Shown: positions 22,731 to 33,766 of the stretch, in pieces
How positions within the stretch are numbered: position 1 is the stretch's first letter
Layout: each line of letters opens with the position of its first letter
NCBI GenBank assembly: GCA_024811115.1
Contig: JAKOGH010000721.1
Coordinates: 62,001 to 126,000 of the forward strand
DNA: 64,000 nt
Reading direction: 5' to 3'
Source: Terana coerulea
Taxonomy: Eukaryota; Basidiomycota; Agaricomycetes; Polyporales; Phanerochaetaceae
Made by a program: the position numbers and the translations under genes
The notes under the pieces: generated by a model
Told to the model about the DNA's origin: nothing
Database searches by the model: none
The model's input: only the letters and a program-made list of their open reading frames with translations

Positions 22731-24636
22731 GTTTGGTACGTGCTTAAGATGCTCGGGGAATGGTTATGGTGAAAAACACACAGGACTAGCTCAGTCTTAT
22801 ATATCTCGTTGCGATACTTCGTGCAGAATCCACAATGATTGGATAGGCGGGGTCGATGACGTTATGTCATTGGTAGGCTGCAGCTGAATTACTATAGCTA
22901 GATTAGCAGTTGGTTCTCACGAGTATAATAGGAGCTGCCTGCCCTAAACCTCAGCACAACAGCGAGCAGACCATCCCTGGACCATCCTCCGTCCCTGTGC
23001 TGCGCTTTCCTCATCCCCCACCATCGTCTCCGAGTTTTCATCCTGCTCTCGACAAACCTCGACAATCTTCAACTTCACCTCTCATACCAAAATCAGAACC
23101 TTTGATACGAAATCGATACGAGCTTTATCGTCTATGACATGATGATATTCGATGCCGTGACCCATGATTACAGACATTGCCATACATTCCAGACATGACG
23201 GACCTTGACGAATACGAAATCGTGACAACTACAAGTCATACATGGTGGTCTCGCGCCGGGTAATACGAGGGCTATGGTCCAAGTTCCTTGCCTATCGGTT
23301 ACCCTGTGCATCGCGCGCCGCGAGGTGGAAGCCATGTCCAGATAGGCACCGTTCATTTTCGAGTTACTACATCACATTCGCAGAAAAGACGTTTGGCACG
23401 CATAAGGCATATCCGCACGCATACACGCATCCACGAGACATCACACTGCACCATACCCACAAATCCGCTGCAAGCGACCGTCTGCAACGTCGAGCAAGCG
23501 TACGCTTGGCAGTCTCGCTGATCGGTTCATCCGAAACTGGCCTGTTTTGCAATCACGGTCGGTCGACGAGATGGCGTATCTCTGGGTTTATGTCCTGTTG
23601 TACTCGAGGCCTCTCGCCTTGAGCTGCATGCTTGGGAAGCCGCGTTTTGGCCACACGAGAGCGGTGGTGCGGGTGTCCAGCGGCGCCCTAGTACCCCGTT
23701 TATCGGTGACCAGGCACTCCTTCGGGATGTGCAGCGGGGCGAGTACCGAGCCGGTCAATACGGTTCACCAAGTCTTGGGCAACCAGTCTTGGCGAACCAG
23801 TTTATCATCGGCGAGCGGATTTCGTGAAATTGGTCCTGCTCAACATGCGAAACCGAGTTTTGGCAACCAAGCCCAGTCAACCTAGTCTACGTGGGCAACT
23901 AGGGTTTGGGTAACCAGTCCTGGTTGTTCTGGTCAATACTGGTCGTTGCACACGCTTATGGTCTTCGGACTGCTATTACGAACGTATTTGTCGGCTGTAG
24001 CACTCGTCTCGACAACGTGAGTTTTCTTATAGGGCTTTTTTGCTTTGTTATTGATCATGTTTGCACGGTCGCCGCCGCCAGGCTAGGAATGCGCTTTCCA
24101 TAACATCGGAGGATCGGAGTGTACGGTTTACTTCGCGGTGGACTCGCGCTGCCAGAGCGGCGCGTGTCGTATTGTCTCTTGGAGTCATTATAACACATTC
24201 CGCATAATTTTTGGACTTCGTTCCCTTCGCGGGAACATGCACTCGGATAGAAATATTTCACTATGAATGTTTTATATCTACCCAACTGTCACTTTCACTT
24301 ATGGTTGATGTCTGCACGTAAGCCCAGCACGGTATGTACAGGCCTGGGGACGACTTCATTTACTGCGAGCAGAACTGAAGCCAAATCCCCTGCTTGAGAT
24401 CTGGAGGGCGGGGCATGGTTATCGTGACAGTGTGATCGTGACCCAAACAAAGTCGTAAACAGGTCCGCTCCAGGCAACTGCCTCGTTTCATTCACGACCT
24501 CTGCTCAGTGAGACCGATTTCATTGCTTCACGACTACCAGGCTTACTACTTCATACAAACACCTCAGTTGGCCTCTTTATACCGTTTCTTCACGCCAGAC
24601 TAGATCAAACGACTGTTCCAAACGACCACATTCACG
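22731..24636. other. 1.9 kb gene-free stretch
   Basis: Open frames here (for example 23242-23622 plus) do not resemble known proteins. The region has lower GC than the genes around it and carries a degenerate repeat at 23765-23945. The right end is the promoter of the PP2A scaffold gene. Confidence 0.5.
23765..23945 (+). repeat. Degenerate tandem repeat, unit near caaccagtcttggg
   Basis: Several diverged copies of a ~14-17 base unit can be read in the plus strand: caccaagtcttggg, caaccagtcttggc, gaaccagttt, caaccaagcccagt, caacctagtc, caactagggtttggg, taaccagtcctgg. They are interrupted by a non-matching segment near 23805-23860. It looks like an old minisatellite. It is not a CRISPR-like array: units are too divergent and no fixed spacer exists. 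Confidence 0.5.
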
Positions 24637-26876
24637 ATGGATCCTGGATTCTCTGCAGACGAGGTCGGTCGCGTATTGACTCTTCATATAACAAGCAATA
24701 GAAGAATGTGTAGATTGCCCCCATCGCCATCCTTATGGATGAGCTGCGCTCAGAGGACGTCCAGCTGCGCCTCAACGCCATCCACCGCATCTCGACCATC
24801 GCGCTCGCCCTCGGGCCCGACCGCGCACGCGAGGAGCTGATACCCTTCCTCCAAGACTCTGTAGACGATGAGGACGAGGTCCTCTTGGCTCTGGCGGAGG
24901 AGCTCGGTCGGAGTTTCGAGGAGTACATCGGTGGGCCGGAGCACGCGCACCTGCTACTGGGCCCTCTGGAAAACTTGTCGGCGGTGGAGGAGACGTTGGT
25001 CAGAGATAAGGTGCGCGACAACGTCTGCTGCCTTCACGGAATACAAGCTGATTACTTCATTGGATATGCTGGTAGGCCGCAGAGTCCGTCACCAAAGTCG
25101 CCGCCGTGCTCAGCCAGCAGCAAATCGAGACCTACTACATACCCCTCGTCCAGAGATTGTCTCGCGGCGAATGGTTCACATCTCGCACATCTGCGTGCGC
25201 CTTGTATCACCCTGTATACGACAAAGTCTCGACGCAAATTCAGGATGATCTTAGGAGGGGGTTCGCTTCCTTGGGTTCCGATGATACGCCCATGGTTCGG
25301 AGGGCTTCTGCCAGGTGGCTCGGAGTACGTGCATAACGCATGTAATTGAGCATATATGCTGAGATCATTATCATTACTCGTCTAGGCATTCGTCAAGAAG
25401 CTGTCCAAGCAACAGGTCTTGAACGAGGGTCTCACCATCTACCGCCGCCTGCAGGGCGACGACCAGGACTCCGTCCGTCTCCTCACCGTCGAGGATTTGA
25501 TCGCCATCGCGCAGCAGCTCTCGCCGGCGGAGGTCAAGGAGCAGCTGCTCAAGCAAATCAAGCAATCCATGGCCGACAAGAGCTGGCGCGTGCGGTACAT
25601 GTCCGCGTCCCACTTCAACGAGGCAAGTCACTGTTCGGCTATCTCGAGTGGGGAGAGTACTGACGTTGCAGGTTAGCTCGCCGAAGCGGTAGGCCAGGAA
25701 CTGGTCAGGGAGGAGCTCATCGGACACTACGTCCAGCTGCTGAAGGATAACGAGGCTGAAGTTCGGACCGCCGCGGCAGGGCAAATACCAGGTATATCCA
25801 CCAATCTCTGATACGTACGAAGCTAACGCGGACTTGCATGTAGGCTTCTCCAAGCTGCTCGATAAGGAGGTCATTTTGTTGCGCATCATCCCATGCGTGC
25901 GGGATCTTTGCCAAGATACCTCGCAGCACGTCCGTGCTGCTGTGGCAAACCAGGTTGCTGGTCTGGCGCCGCTGCTCGGCAAGGATGCTACCATCGAACA
26001 TCTCCTTCCCCTATTCCTGCACCTGCTCAAGGATGAGTTCCCCGAAGTTCGGCTGAACATCATCAGCAAACTTGAGACAGTTAATGAAGGTATGGTTTTG
26101 ATATAGTGGCGTTTGGTATCAACGTCGTTAACGGCCCTTACTTCTAGTGATTGGCATCGAGCTCTTGTCTGAGAGTCTTTTGCCCGCCATCATCGAGCTC
26201 GCCGAAGACAAATCATGGCGAGTGCGTCAGGCGATCATTGAATATATTCCGCTGTTGGCGACACAGCTTGGAAAACCGTTCTTTGACGAACAGCTCGGTA
26301 ACCTGTGCATGTCTTGGCTGGGTGACAACGTCTACAGCATTAGGGAAGCTGCGACAGTCAACCTCAAGAAGCTCACCGAGGTGTTCGGTGTGGAGTGGGC
26401 AAAGGTCCAGATCGTTCCCAAGGTCATTGGCATGGGGCAGCATCCTACGTACCTTTTCCGCATGACCACAGTCCAGGCCATCATGGTGCGACTGTTTTCT
26501 TGTGATCAACAACGAGTTTTAATTGATGGCTCTCCCGCAGACCATAGCCCCATCTCTAACCATCGACATCATCAGCGGCGAGATCATAGATACTTTGCTT
26601 CAGCTGGGACAGGACTCTATCCCGAACATCCGCTTCAACGTTGCGAAGGCACTCGAGGTCCTTGGCACCACGTTTGGCAAGAGCCCGGAGGGCGCGCAGC
26701 TGGTTGGGCAGAAGGTCGTCCCGATGCTCGAGGCACAGCAGAAGGACACGGACGCCGACGTGCGGTTCTTTGCCTCAAAAGCTTTGCAGCAGGTCCGCGC
26801 CGTTGAGGGTGAGCATCATATCCGTCTTTGCTTCCGCTCTTCCTTTCTCACTGTCCGCTTCCCCCGGTCAGCATAA
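24637..26876 (+). CDS. TPD3: PP2A regulatory subunit A (HEAT-repeat scaffold)
   Basis: The first exon encodes only MDPGFSADE; exon 2 continues [20 protein letters not shown], the standard start of the PP2A scaffold. About fifteen HEAT repeats follow over some 600 residues (for example [93 protein letters not shown]). The scaffold holds the catalytic C subunit and a variable B subunit of the Ser/Thr phosphatase. One intron appears to use a GC donor (GCAAGT at 25623) with acceptor ...GGTTAG. The last exon is only a few bases: CA completes an Ala codon and TAA ends at 26876. No frame break is seen. Confidence 0.93.
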
Positions 26877-27843
26877 ATCTGTGGGTGACATCGGCGCGTC
26901 TTGGTGCTGTCGACCTGTGCTGTCGCTGCTGTTCACATCAATCTCTGGCTATAGTATGAAATGGAATCAATGTAGAGTACGAAACCCGTTTCACGTCCGT
27001 GAAGTGTACATTGCTGCACTCCATAATCGAGAAACAGCGAATTTATCGCGCGGACTATCATGACCGTTTGGTGCCGTATAGACTTTCCGGCGGGAGAACG
27101 GTGCCTTCAGGGGCGCGCACGGCGCTTAGTGCCGGCTTCGAGAAGCGGATGCGAAGGTCGTGCCATGATGATGGAGACCATGTGTCCTGATACTCTTGTT
27201 CTGGCCCTCTTCGGGCGTTGAGGCAGACGACGACAAGGCCTGCCTGTGCTCCTCTGCTCCGTGCGGCTGTGTTCGCAGCAGAAAGAGCTCAATTATCGAC
27301 AGGGTAGCAACGTCCCGGGGCGGAGCCGCGCTTCCAACGCGGGGATGCTCGCGGGAATTCCAGAATGATGGCGGCCGCCATCAGATCGCCTGGTTAGCGT
27401 CTGCATTTGGCAACATCGTTCTTGCTTGCGCCTAGCGACGAACCAGTGCCTTGCGCCGTCCCCGCCCCCGTGCATGTTTGGCGGATTGCCCGGACAGGGT
27501 GTGCGAGCGCAGGTCGTTGTTCACCAAACAGAAGCTGTCGTTGCTCTGACGGCGACGGCGACAGACGAATCAATTGTCATCCCTGGGGAAGACAAGGCCT
27601 GGCCGAAACAAGAGTGACCTAAACACGATCATGCACACGCCTGCATCAACGTCCATAGATCACCCGAGATGATGAATACACAAGCGTGCCGTGCGCCTGG
27701 TCGTAAGATCGCCGTCCGACCTCCAGCCCATATAAAAGCCGAAGCGGCCACATCGTTGGCCAGATCCCGTTTGCTCGTCTCTCTTCCTCTCGGTCTCTTG
27801 CTGTCCGTCAGCTGTCATTCTTTTGGGTATACGCTCTTTCACC
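26877..27843. other. Intergenic region with TATA box of the CPL1-like gene
   Basis: No gene is recognised. GC-rich open frames on both strands have no family resemblance. The right end carries a clear TATA element. Confidence 0.5.
27731..27737 (+). promoter_or_regulatory. TATA box (TATAAAA)
   Basis: TATAAAA lies 113 bp upstream of the ATG of the CPL1-like gene, a usual distance in basidiomycetes for a strongly expressed secreted protein. A C/T-rich tract follows it (27778-27810), often seen at fungal transcription starts. Confidence 0.6.
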
Positions 27844-29375
27844 ATGACCAGGTTCTCCACCGCCCTCCTCTTCGCAGCGGCCGCTATCCCATTCGCTTTC
27901 GCCACCAACTGTGCAAGCAGCGAGTTCTAGTACGTTTAGCCAGCTCACGAACCACCCACCCATCTAATATGCCCTCCTCAGCTTCTCTGACAGGTCGTGC
28001 TGTCTGACAAAGGGTGGTCAACCGAACCCGCCCTCGCCCCCGTCGGGTGTCACCTGCCCGACCAGCGGCTGGTCATGGCACGACGGCCACCAGTGCTGTG
28101 TGCCTCACCAGCCCGTCACGACCAGCAGCCCGGCCCCCGAGTGCCACGACACCTGCTCGTGGTCGAAGCCCGACCTGAAGTGCTACCCGAAGAAGTCCTC
28201 CATCCCCGCCGCTCCGTCGTCCACTTCGCCCGCTAAGCCGGCTTCTTCCGCGACGCCCGCGAAGCCTACTTCCTCGGCGCCCGCTACGACCTCTTCGACC
28301 GGCAACTGTGGTTCTGGCGAGTTCTAGTGAGTAGCGCTGGAAAAAATTTTCCTCGAGAAGAGGTTACTAATTGAATACACAGCTTCGGTGCCAAGTCGTG
28401 CTGTCTCCCTCATGGCGGTCAGACCAGCCCTCCCAGCCCTCCTTCTGGAGTCACTTGCCCTACGAACGGCTGGCAATGGCACAGTGGACACCAGTGCTGT
28501 GTGCCCACCACCCCGGTCACTCCCTCCAGTCCGGCTCCCCAGTGCAAGAGCGACTGCTCGTGGCACAGCGGTGACCTGAAGTGCTACCCTAACGGCTCTT
28601 CATCGGCGCCTGCTGCGTCTACTACTCCGGCAAAGCCTGCGTCCTCGACCCCTGCCACCCCTGCCAAGCCGTCGTCTTCCGCCCCCGCCACCACCTCTTC
28701 CACCGGCGACTGTGGCAGTGGCTTCTTCTAGTAAGCTCTGTTGTGTTGTTTGAGTGCGAACGTGTCTCTGATGCTTGTTTAGCTTTGGCCAGAAGTCATG
28801 CTGCCTGCCCCACGGTGGTGCGCCCAACCCTCCGTCGCCCCCGAGCGGTGTCACCTGCCCTCCCTCTGGCTGGTCGTGGCACTCTGGCAAGCAGTGCTGT
28901 GTTCCTCACCAGCCCACCACCCCCAGCAGCCCACCACCTCAGTGCCAGAGCGGCTGCGGCTGGAACCCGTCCGACCTCAAGTGCTACCCCCAGCCCCCGA
29001 CTTCCAGCACCCCGTCGACCTCGAAGCCTTCTGGTCTTGCTGGCCACAAGCGTCATGCCAAGTCTCGCGCGGTCACTCTGTGCCCTAACCCCATGACTGC
29101 CTGTCCCATCAAGGGCCTCATGGCCTCGTCCGGCGACTACGAGTGTGTTGATATCAAGGTCGAGCTCACCTCGTGCGGTGGCTGCGCGTCGACTGGTGCT
29201 GGCCAGGACTGCACTGCCATCCCCAACGCCTGGAACGTCGGCTGCAACAACGGCTCCTGCGAGAGTGAGTGTAGTCTTCCCTGGTATTGCTTCGATGATT
29301 AACTGACGTGCTTTCTTAGTCTACTCTTGCGCACAGGGCTTCAGGCGTTCCAAGGATGGCAAGTCCTGCATTTAA
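27844..29375 (+). CDS. Secreted CPL1-like protein with three exon-encoded Cys-rich modules
   Basis: Five exons (27844-27929, 27982-28326, 28383-28730, 28783-29264, 29320-29375) give 438 residues. A signal peptide (about 1-20) is followed by three copies of a ~65-residue module: [33 protein letters not shown]...C.W, DLKCYP. Each copy is followed by a Ser/Thr/Pro/Ala linker with AKPASS and APATTSSTG motifs, suited to O-glycosylation. After the third copy, a basic stretch with a Lys-Arg pair (GHKRHAKSR) leads into a C-terminal CPL1-type domain ([39 protein letters not shown]). CPL1-type proteins are secreted fungal proteins of largely unknown biochemistry. Introns 1-3 are all phase 2 and sit at the same module position. 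Confidence 0.88.
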
Positions 29376-29967
29376 ATGGTTGGGAGGTCATCGTATACCC
29401 CGACATCAGATTCGCTTGAGACATGAGACTTTCGAGAGATTCGGTACATCTTCCCGCCACAATCGTTTCGCAACACGCTCTTTGGACTTTATGGTGTCCG
29501 CTATCGGCACCAGGACTTTGGGGACCTTCGTAGCTACTGCTTGGTGCACGGTTTTCACAGGCGCGCCGTCTATTCTTGATCACGCTTTGCTATGACCTAC
29601 GCCTTGCACGTCGCTGCTGTCTTCTGGGATTTTGTCATTGCATTATTTATATTCTACGTTACATTCCAGTGCTCCACAATTCACCCGCCTCTTTCCAAAC
29701 TGGGTCCCCTGTGTGCCGCTTTCGTCGACAGCTTGACAGGAGCTCAACATCGAAGAGCTCGGCGCTTGCCGCTTTGAGCCGTGGCGAGGTATAAGAAGGT
29801 GGTTCGCGCTCGAACATCCCCGTCGCACTTTGTCTGCAACCACCTCCCAGGCTACTCACCCATACTCTACTCCCTGTTTAATCCGGTGCGCTAGCCGCCT
29901 CCGCCGCCCTCAAGCCCGTCAACGTCACTGCAAGTCAGCTCGTCGCCCGCTTCAAGTCCAAGACAAG
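29376..29967. other. Intergenic; TATA-like element at 29790
   Basis: Holds the 3' region of the CPL1-like gene and the promoter of the next secreted-protein gene. TATAAGAA at 29790-29797 is 178 bp before that ATG. Nothing else recognised. Confidence 0.45.
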
Positions 29968-30844
29968 ATGTACTCTCCTACCCGCGCTCTCTACTTCGCG
30001 ATTCACCTCCTGGGCTTGGCTGCTGTCCTCCTCGGCATCTGCTCTGTCGTCGTTCCCGTTCAAGCCGTCCCGGTCCCTCTGCCTATGTACCGCAGCGCCG
30101 ACTTCGCGCCCGCCCGCAACGCGTCGACTCCGATCGTGCCCTCTGCTGGAGCTTCGCCGAGTAGAAGAGACTTTCTGGATTCGCTGGAGACTGCCGACTC
30201 GAACGTGCAAGCCTTGCCTCGCGACATCAACACTGTGATCGGCGACATCAACATCTTGAACAACTACTATGGTCAGATGAGCCAGCATGCTGACAACTTC
30301 CGTGAGTCTCCTCGCTGTGTATATACAGCTTCATCGTTGTTGACGTCGCTACTAGGTCGCTTGGCGAAGACACCTGCGTCGAGCCGGTCAGAAAACTTCC
30401 AGGAGCAGAGTGCGAGCGAATTGTCTGGGTTCCACAGCAACCTCCTCGGCTTCCAGAACACGCTTGCGGAGCTCGGTGCCGACAAGGGTCTTGCCAACTA
30501 CGACCGCAACAACGATCTGGAGACGCTGTTGAAGAACCTGGTCAACTCCGTGAAGTATCTTCTCAGCGACATCGACGATCTGGTGTACGAGATCCCGGGG
30601 CTCGGCCCCACGCTGGGTCCTAGTGAGTGGCAACATATTGTACAATGAACAACCGTTGATGTCGCGATTTCTAGTCGTTTACGAAATCAAGTGCATCCTT
30701 GATGACGTTCTCAACGCGGTCGAGAACCTCACCGACGCTATCATCAACGCCATTGAACCTCTCCTTCGTGGTGTCATTGGTGACGCCTCCCGTACGGCTT
30801 GCAACTCTGGCATTCAGGTCTTGGGCTTATGCATTGTGTTGTAG
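29968..30844 (+). CDS. Small secreted helical protein, unknown function
   Basis: Three exons (29968-30301, 30356-30622, 30675-30844) give 256 residues in phase. The N-terminus has a hydrophobic signal segment (LYFAIHLLGLAAVLLGICSVV, shortened here) ending near VQAVP. The mature part is largely predicted amphipathic helix (DINTVIGDINILNNYY, LETLLKNLVNSVKYLLSDI, CILDDVLNAVENLTDAII) with a GLGPTLGPIVYEIKC block and a hydrophobic end containing two or three Cys. I do not recognise a named domain; similar sequences appear to be lineage-specific in Agaricomycetes. It lies next to the CPL1-like gene, so both may be expressed in the same extracellular setting, which is inference. Confidence 0.75.
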
Positions 30845-32365
30845 AGTCTTCAAAAGTCGCCGCGTAGATCTACGTATTCTTCGCGAGATGTGACGAACCA
30901 GTATTTGTACGTTTCTGACGGGGCTGTGTACGACTTCTGCCGGCTGGCTGGTCCACCTGCATAACATTTATTTCTATGTCGATGTGTACAACGTTCGCTT
31001 CATACTGCATTTCTATCCTTGTCTGATTCGTTATGTGTGGCGTCTTGCCCGTGAGTATGCGAAAACGACCAAAACGATCAACTTTGAAATTGAGGGTCCC
31101 GCGGTCGGAGCATAGGCTTGAACCAGCCGCCCTGGCACGAAATGGTGACCAGGGCTATTCACTGCGTTCCAAGCCCTGATAGCACGACCCTGTGAAGTTG
31201 AGGTACCTGTAGCTAGATAGAGGGTCAATTTAGGACAGCTATGGGAACAGACATGTTAGGTCCGTGCACGCACACTTCGTAGAGCCTGAATAGATGACTC
31301 GTGCCGATTGCGTCCAGCTGGCGCTTCTTCAGTGATACGGACCTAGACGCGTGATGGTGGGTGACCGATGCCGACCTCTGTCTACCTCCTTTCAGTCCGA
31401 CTACCACGACCGACCACCTATCGCCGTGGGCTGGCGATTATAGCCTATACGCACGCCGGAGTTTGAATTGCAGGCGTTGCGTGTGCTGCCGAACGAGTAA
31501 TAGTATCATGTCGCCTTCATCTCCCACCTTCTCCAGTCCTCCGAGCTTATGTGCTTCATTTCACCATCCGGCACTGAATTCCTCAGGATCTTCGGTATAA
31601 CACGCCAAGTTCTGTTTCTGACAAGGATATCCCTCTCAAAAATGAAACACACTTGTCTGTGCAACCCGTGCAGATATGTCCGTCATCGACCCGAGACCAA
31701 GTTCCTCAGTGGCTCATTGTTGCGTATTTGGGCAGTATAGTGGGTATCATTAAGTTTTTGGGGAAGCTGGTTGGGGGAACAGGTCACAGGTGAGCATCGT
31801 GGCATACCTACGAATTGATGCTGTACTGAGCTTGCGTACATGCTCAGGCTAATAATCCTGGCTATTAACATGCATATATGCGCGCCATAGGATAGTATAT
31901 GCGCTTATACACATCGGTAAAATCCTTCACTGGTTTCTTCGCTTTATTTTGCGCTTTACTGAGCTTGACCATTGAGTGCAGTGAGCTACAGGCTGTTTTA
32001 CACAGAGTCTACAGTGACTGACTCCTTCCCATCTCCGACTCACGCCGCAGCCGTGTAACAATTTTGCCGTCAAGGTCTGTACTACTGCACTTTCATTCCT
32101 CCGATTGCGGGGTAAAGGGCACACAAATGACCCTTTGTGTAGCTGTGCAAGGCATCTTGGACCCGAGTCAACAAAGAAATTGACAAGGAAATATACCTGG
32201 GCATCCGTGAAGTCTGATGTTAGGTGAGGATCCATCGCGAACAGGGCATCCAAGTAAAAAATAATGGTAATATTCTCTCCTCTGCGGCCGTTGCACCACC
32301 CGGCTGATCTACGCCATACGTCTTCAGTATTTTCAACATCCCACCACAGGCGTACACACTCACCA
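30845..32365. other. 1.5 kb gene-poor stretch
   Basis: No convincing gene on either strand. A short segment near 31105-31125 resembles a pol III B-box on the minus strand but has no fitting stems. Composition is mixed and AT-richer than the genes. Confidence 0.5.
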
Positions 32366-33201
32366 GAATAGAATCTGTGAAGCCCCACTCCGTGAGCATC
32401 ATCAACATCTGCGTCAACGAGACGGGTGACTTCATCGGCACGGTCTCTATGGACGGTAAGCCCCCTGCGCCTCCTCACCACCCCGCTCCTCACACCATCC
32501 TGCAAGACAGGTCATGCTCTACTTGCTGTCCACGCCCGAGGTATATCACATTGACAAGAAGCGGCCGCTGCATACACTCATGCTCGAGCATGGCTTCGCC
32601 AAGCGCAGCTCGCGCGTGTTCGTGCGCGGCGGCCTGGCCGGCGCGCTCGTCCTGCACGACAAGGGCTGGCTCGGCCACAAGGAGACGGTGATGCACAGCG
32701 GCGAGGGCCCGATCCGGCAGGTTCAGTGGCAGGGGCGGCTCATTGCGGGGGCGAATGACCTGGTCCGTCGCCGTGCGTTTGCTTTCCCGCGTCGGTACAT
32801 GCTCACGGATACGCACGCAGGGCATCAAGATATACAATACGACCTCGCCGATGCGCATAATATTCATCGACCGCCCCGCCGACTGCCCCCGCGCGGACCT
32901 GTTTACATGCACGCTGCACTTGCAGGACGACTCGACGCTGATCATCGCGTGAACGGACCAGATCCAAGGTCGCGCGGAGCCGCACGTGCCCGCGCTCGAA
33001 CACGAACGTGAACGCGGGCCTCCCACCGGTACCGCTCGTTGTCGAGATCCCCGTCGTCTTCCATCTCGACTGCATGATCGTCGGCGTCGTCCCGCACCTC
33101 ATGTTCGCCACCCCGGAGCTCGTTGCGCCACCCACCGCGCCGGGAACGCAAGGGGACTGCAGCAAGACGCAGTCGCAGCGAGGAGGATCGGGGACAAATT
33201 G
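32366..33201 (+). pseudogene. Decayed fragment of VPS41 (HOPS complex subunit)
   Basis: Blocks of the VPS41 N-terminal beta-propeller are clear in order: PHSVSIINICVNETGDFIGT, FAKRSSRVFVRGGLAGALVL, KGWLGHKETVMHSGEGPIRQ, GIKIYNTTSPMRIIFIDRP, ADLFTCTLHLQDDSTLIIA, VVFHLDCMIVGVVPHLM. VPS41 tethers vesicles at the vacuole. The copy is broken: the phases at the 32456-32511 intron do not fit, TGA (32950-32952) stands where Trp is expected after LIIA, one extra base follows DQI near 32970, and the alpha-solenoid and RING parts are absent. Both ends fade into non-coding sequence. Unlike the single-base breaks elsewhere, this is truncated, so I call it a pseudogene relic. Confidence 0.72.
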
Positions 33202-33766
33202 ACGTAATTAGATTTTGAATAATATTGGCCTGCCTATTTAGGCCTTGTAAGCCTCCTTATATGCCCGAATATATCAACTACCATCCACCTGTCTAGCTCT
33301 GTCCGCGCCGCTCGTACCAAGGTCTGGCTAGGTTAGGCTATGCCGCTAATCATGCATGATTACTATTCGGCTGACACAGATCCTTATAGTATGCGGTAGG
33401 TACGTAGAGTCTGGTCACTGATTACCTATAAGGATGGATGCACGGTCTTTGTATGCCACCAACCACGGTGGTCTGTTTAGGTCCACGTTGGCGCTCCAGC
33501 TCGACCTACACAGGCACTTGGTAGCAAGGCCTGGCACGCAGTGATTACCGTCGGCGACCCTCCCGTTGGGAACTTTACCTCCCCTTCTGCTACCACGTAT
33601 ACAGGAAATGAGCCCAGTCGGAGCACTTCCCGACAGTGCACGCGCTAGGAAATAAGACTGCGCGTATGTCACCGACCATAGTCCCAAGCGCAGCAATTGA
33701 TGGAATAAGTTCAGGGCATCCATTGTCGCAACGATAATTTAGAGCATGATACACATTAGATAATGG
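33202..33766. other. Intergenic, nothing recognised
   Basis: AT-richer sequence between the VPS41 relic and the 3' end of the DUF4870-like gene. No ORF of note. Confidence 0.5.

Noticed and set aside
23765..23945. CRISPR-like array
   Set aside because: Units are short, divergent and have no regular spacers; the genome is eukaryotic.
28200..28320. Antifreeze- or hydrophobin-like protein for the Pro/Ser/Ala linkers
   Set aside because: These are linkers between Cys-rich modules; hydrophobin Cys spacing is absent.
31080..31200. Possible tRNA on the minus strand (ggttcaagcct)
   Set aside because: The B-box is incomplete and the T-stem does not pair; the CCCTGG/CCAGGG hairpin beside it is not tRNA-like.
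32000..33200. VPS41 as a functional gene with sequencing errors only
   Set aside because: Besides single-base problems it lacks the whole C-terminal half and carries a nonsense change at a conserved Trp.
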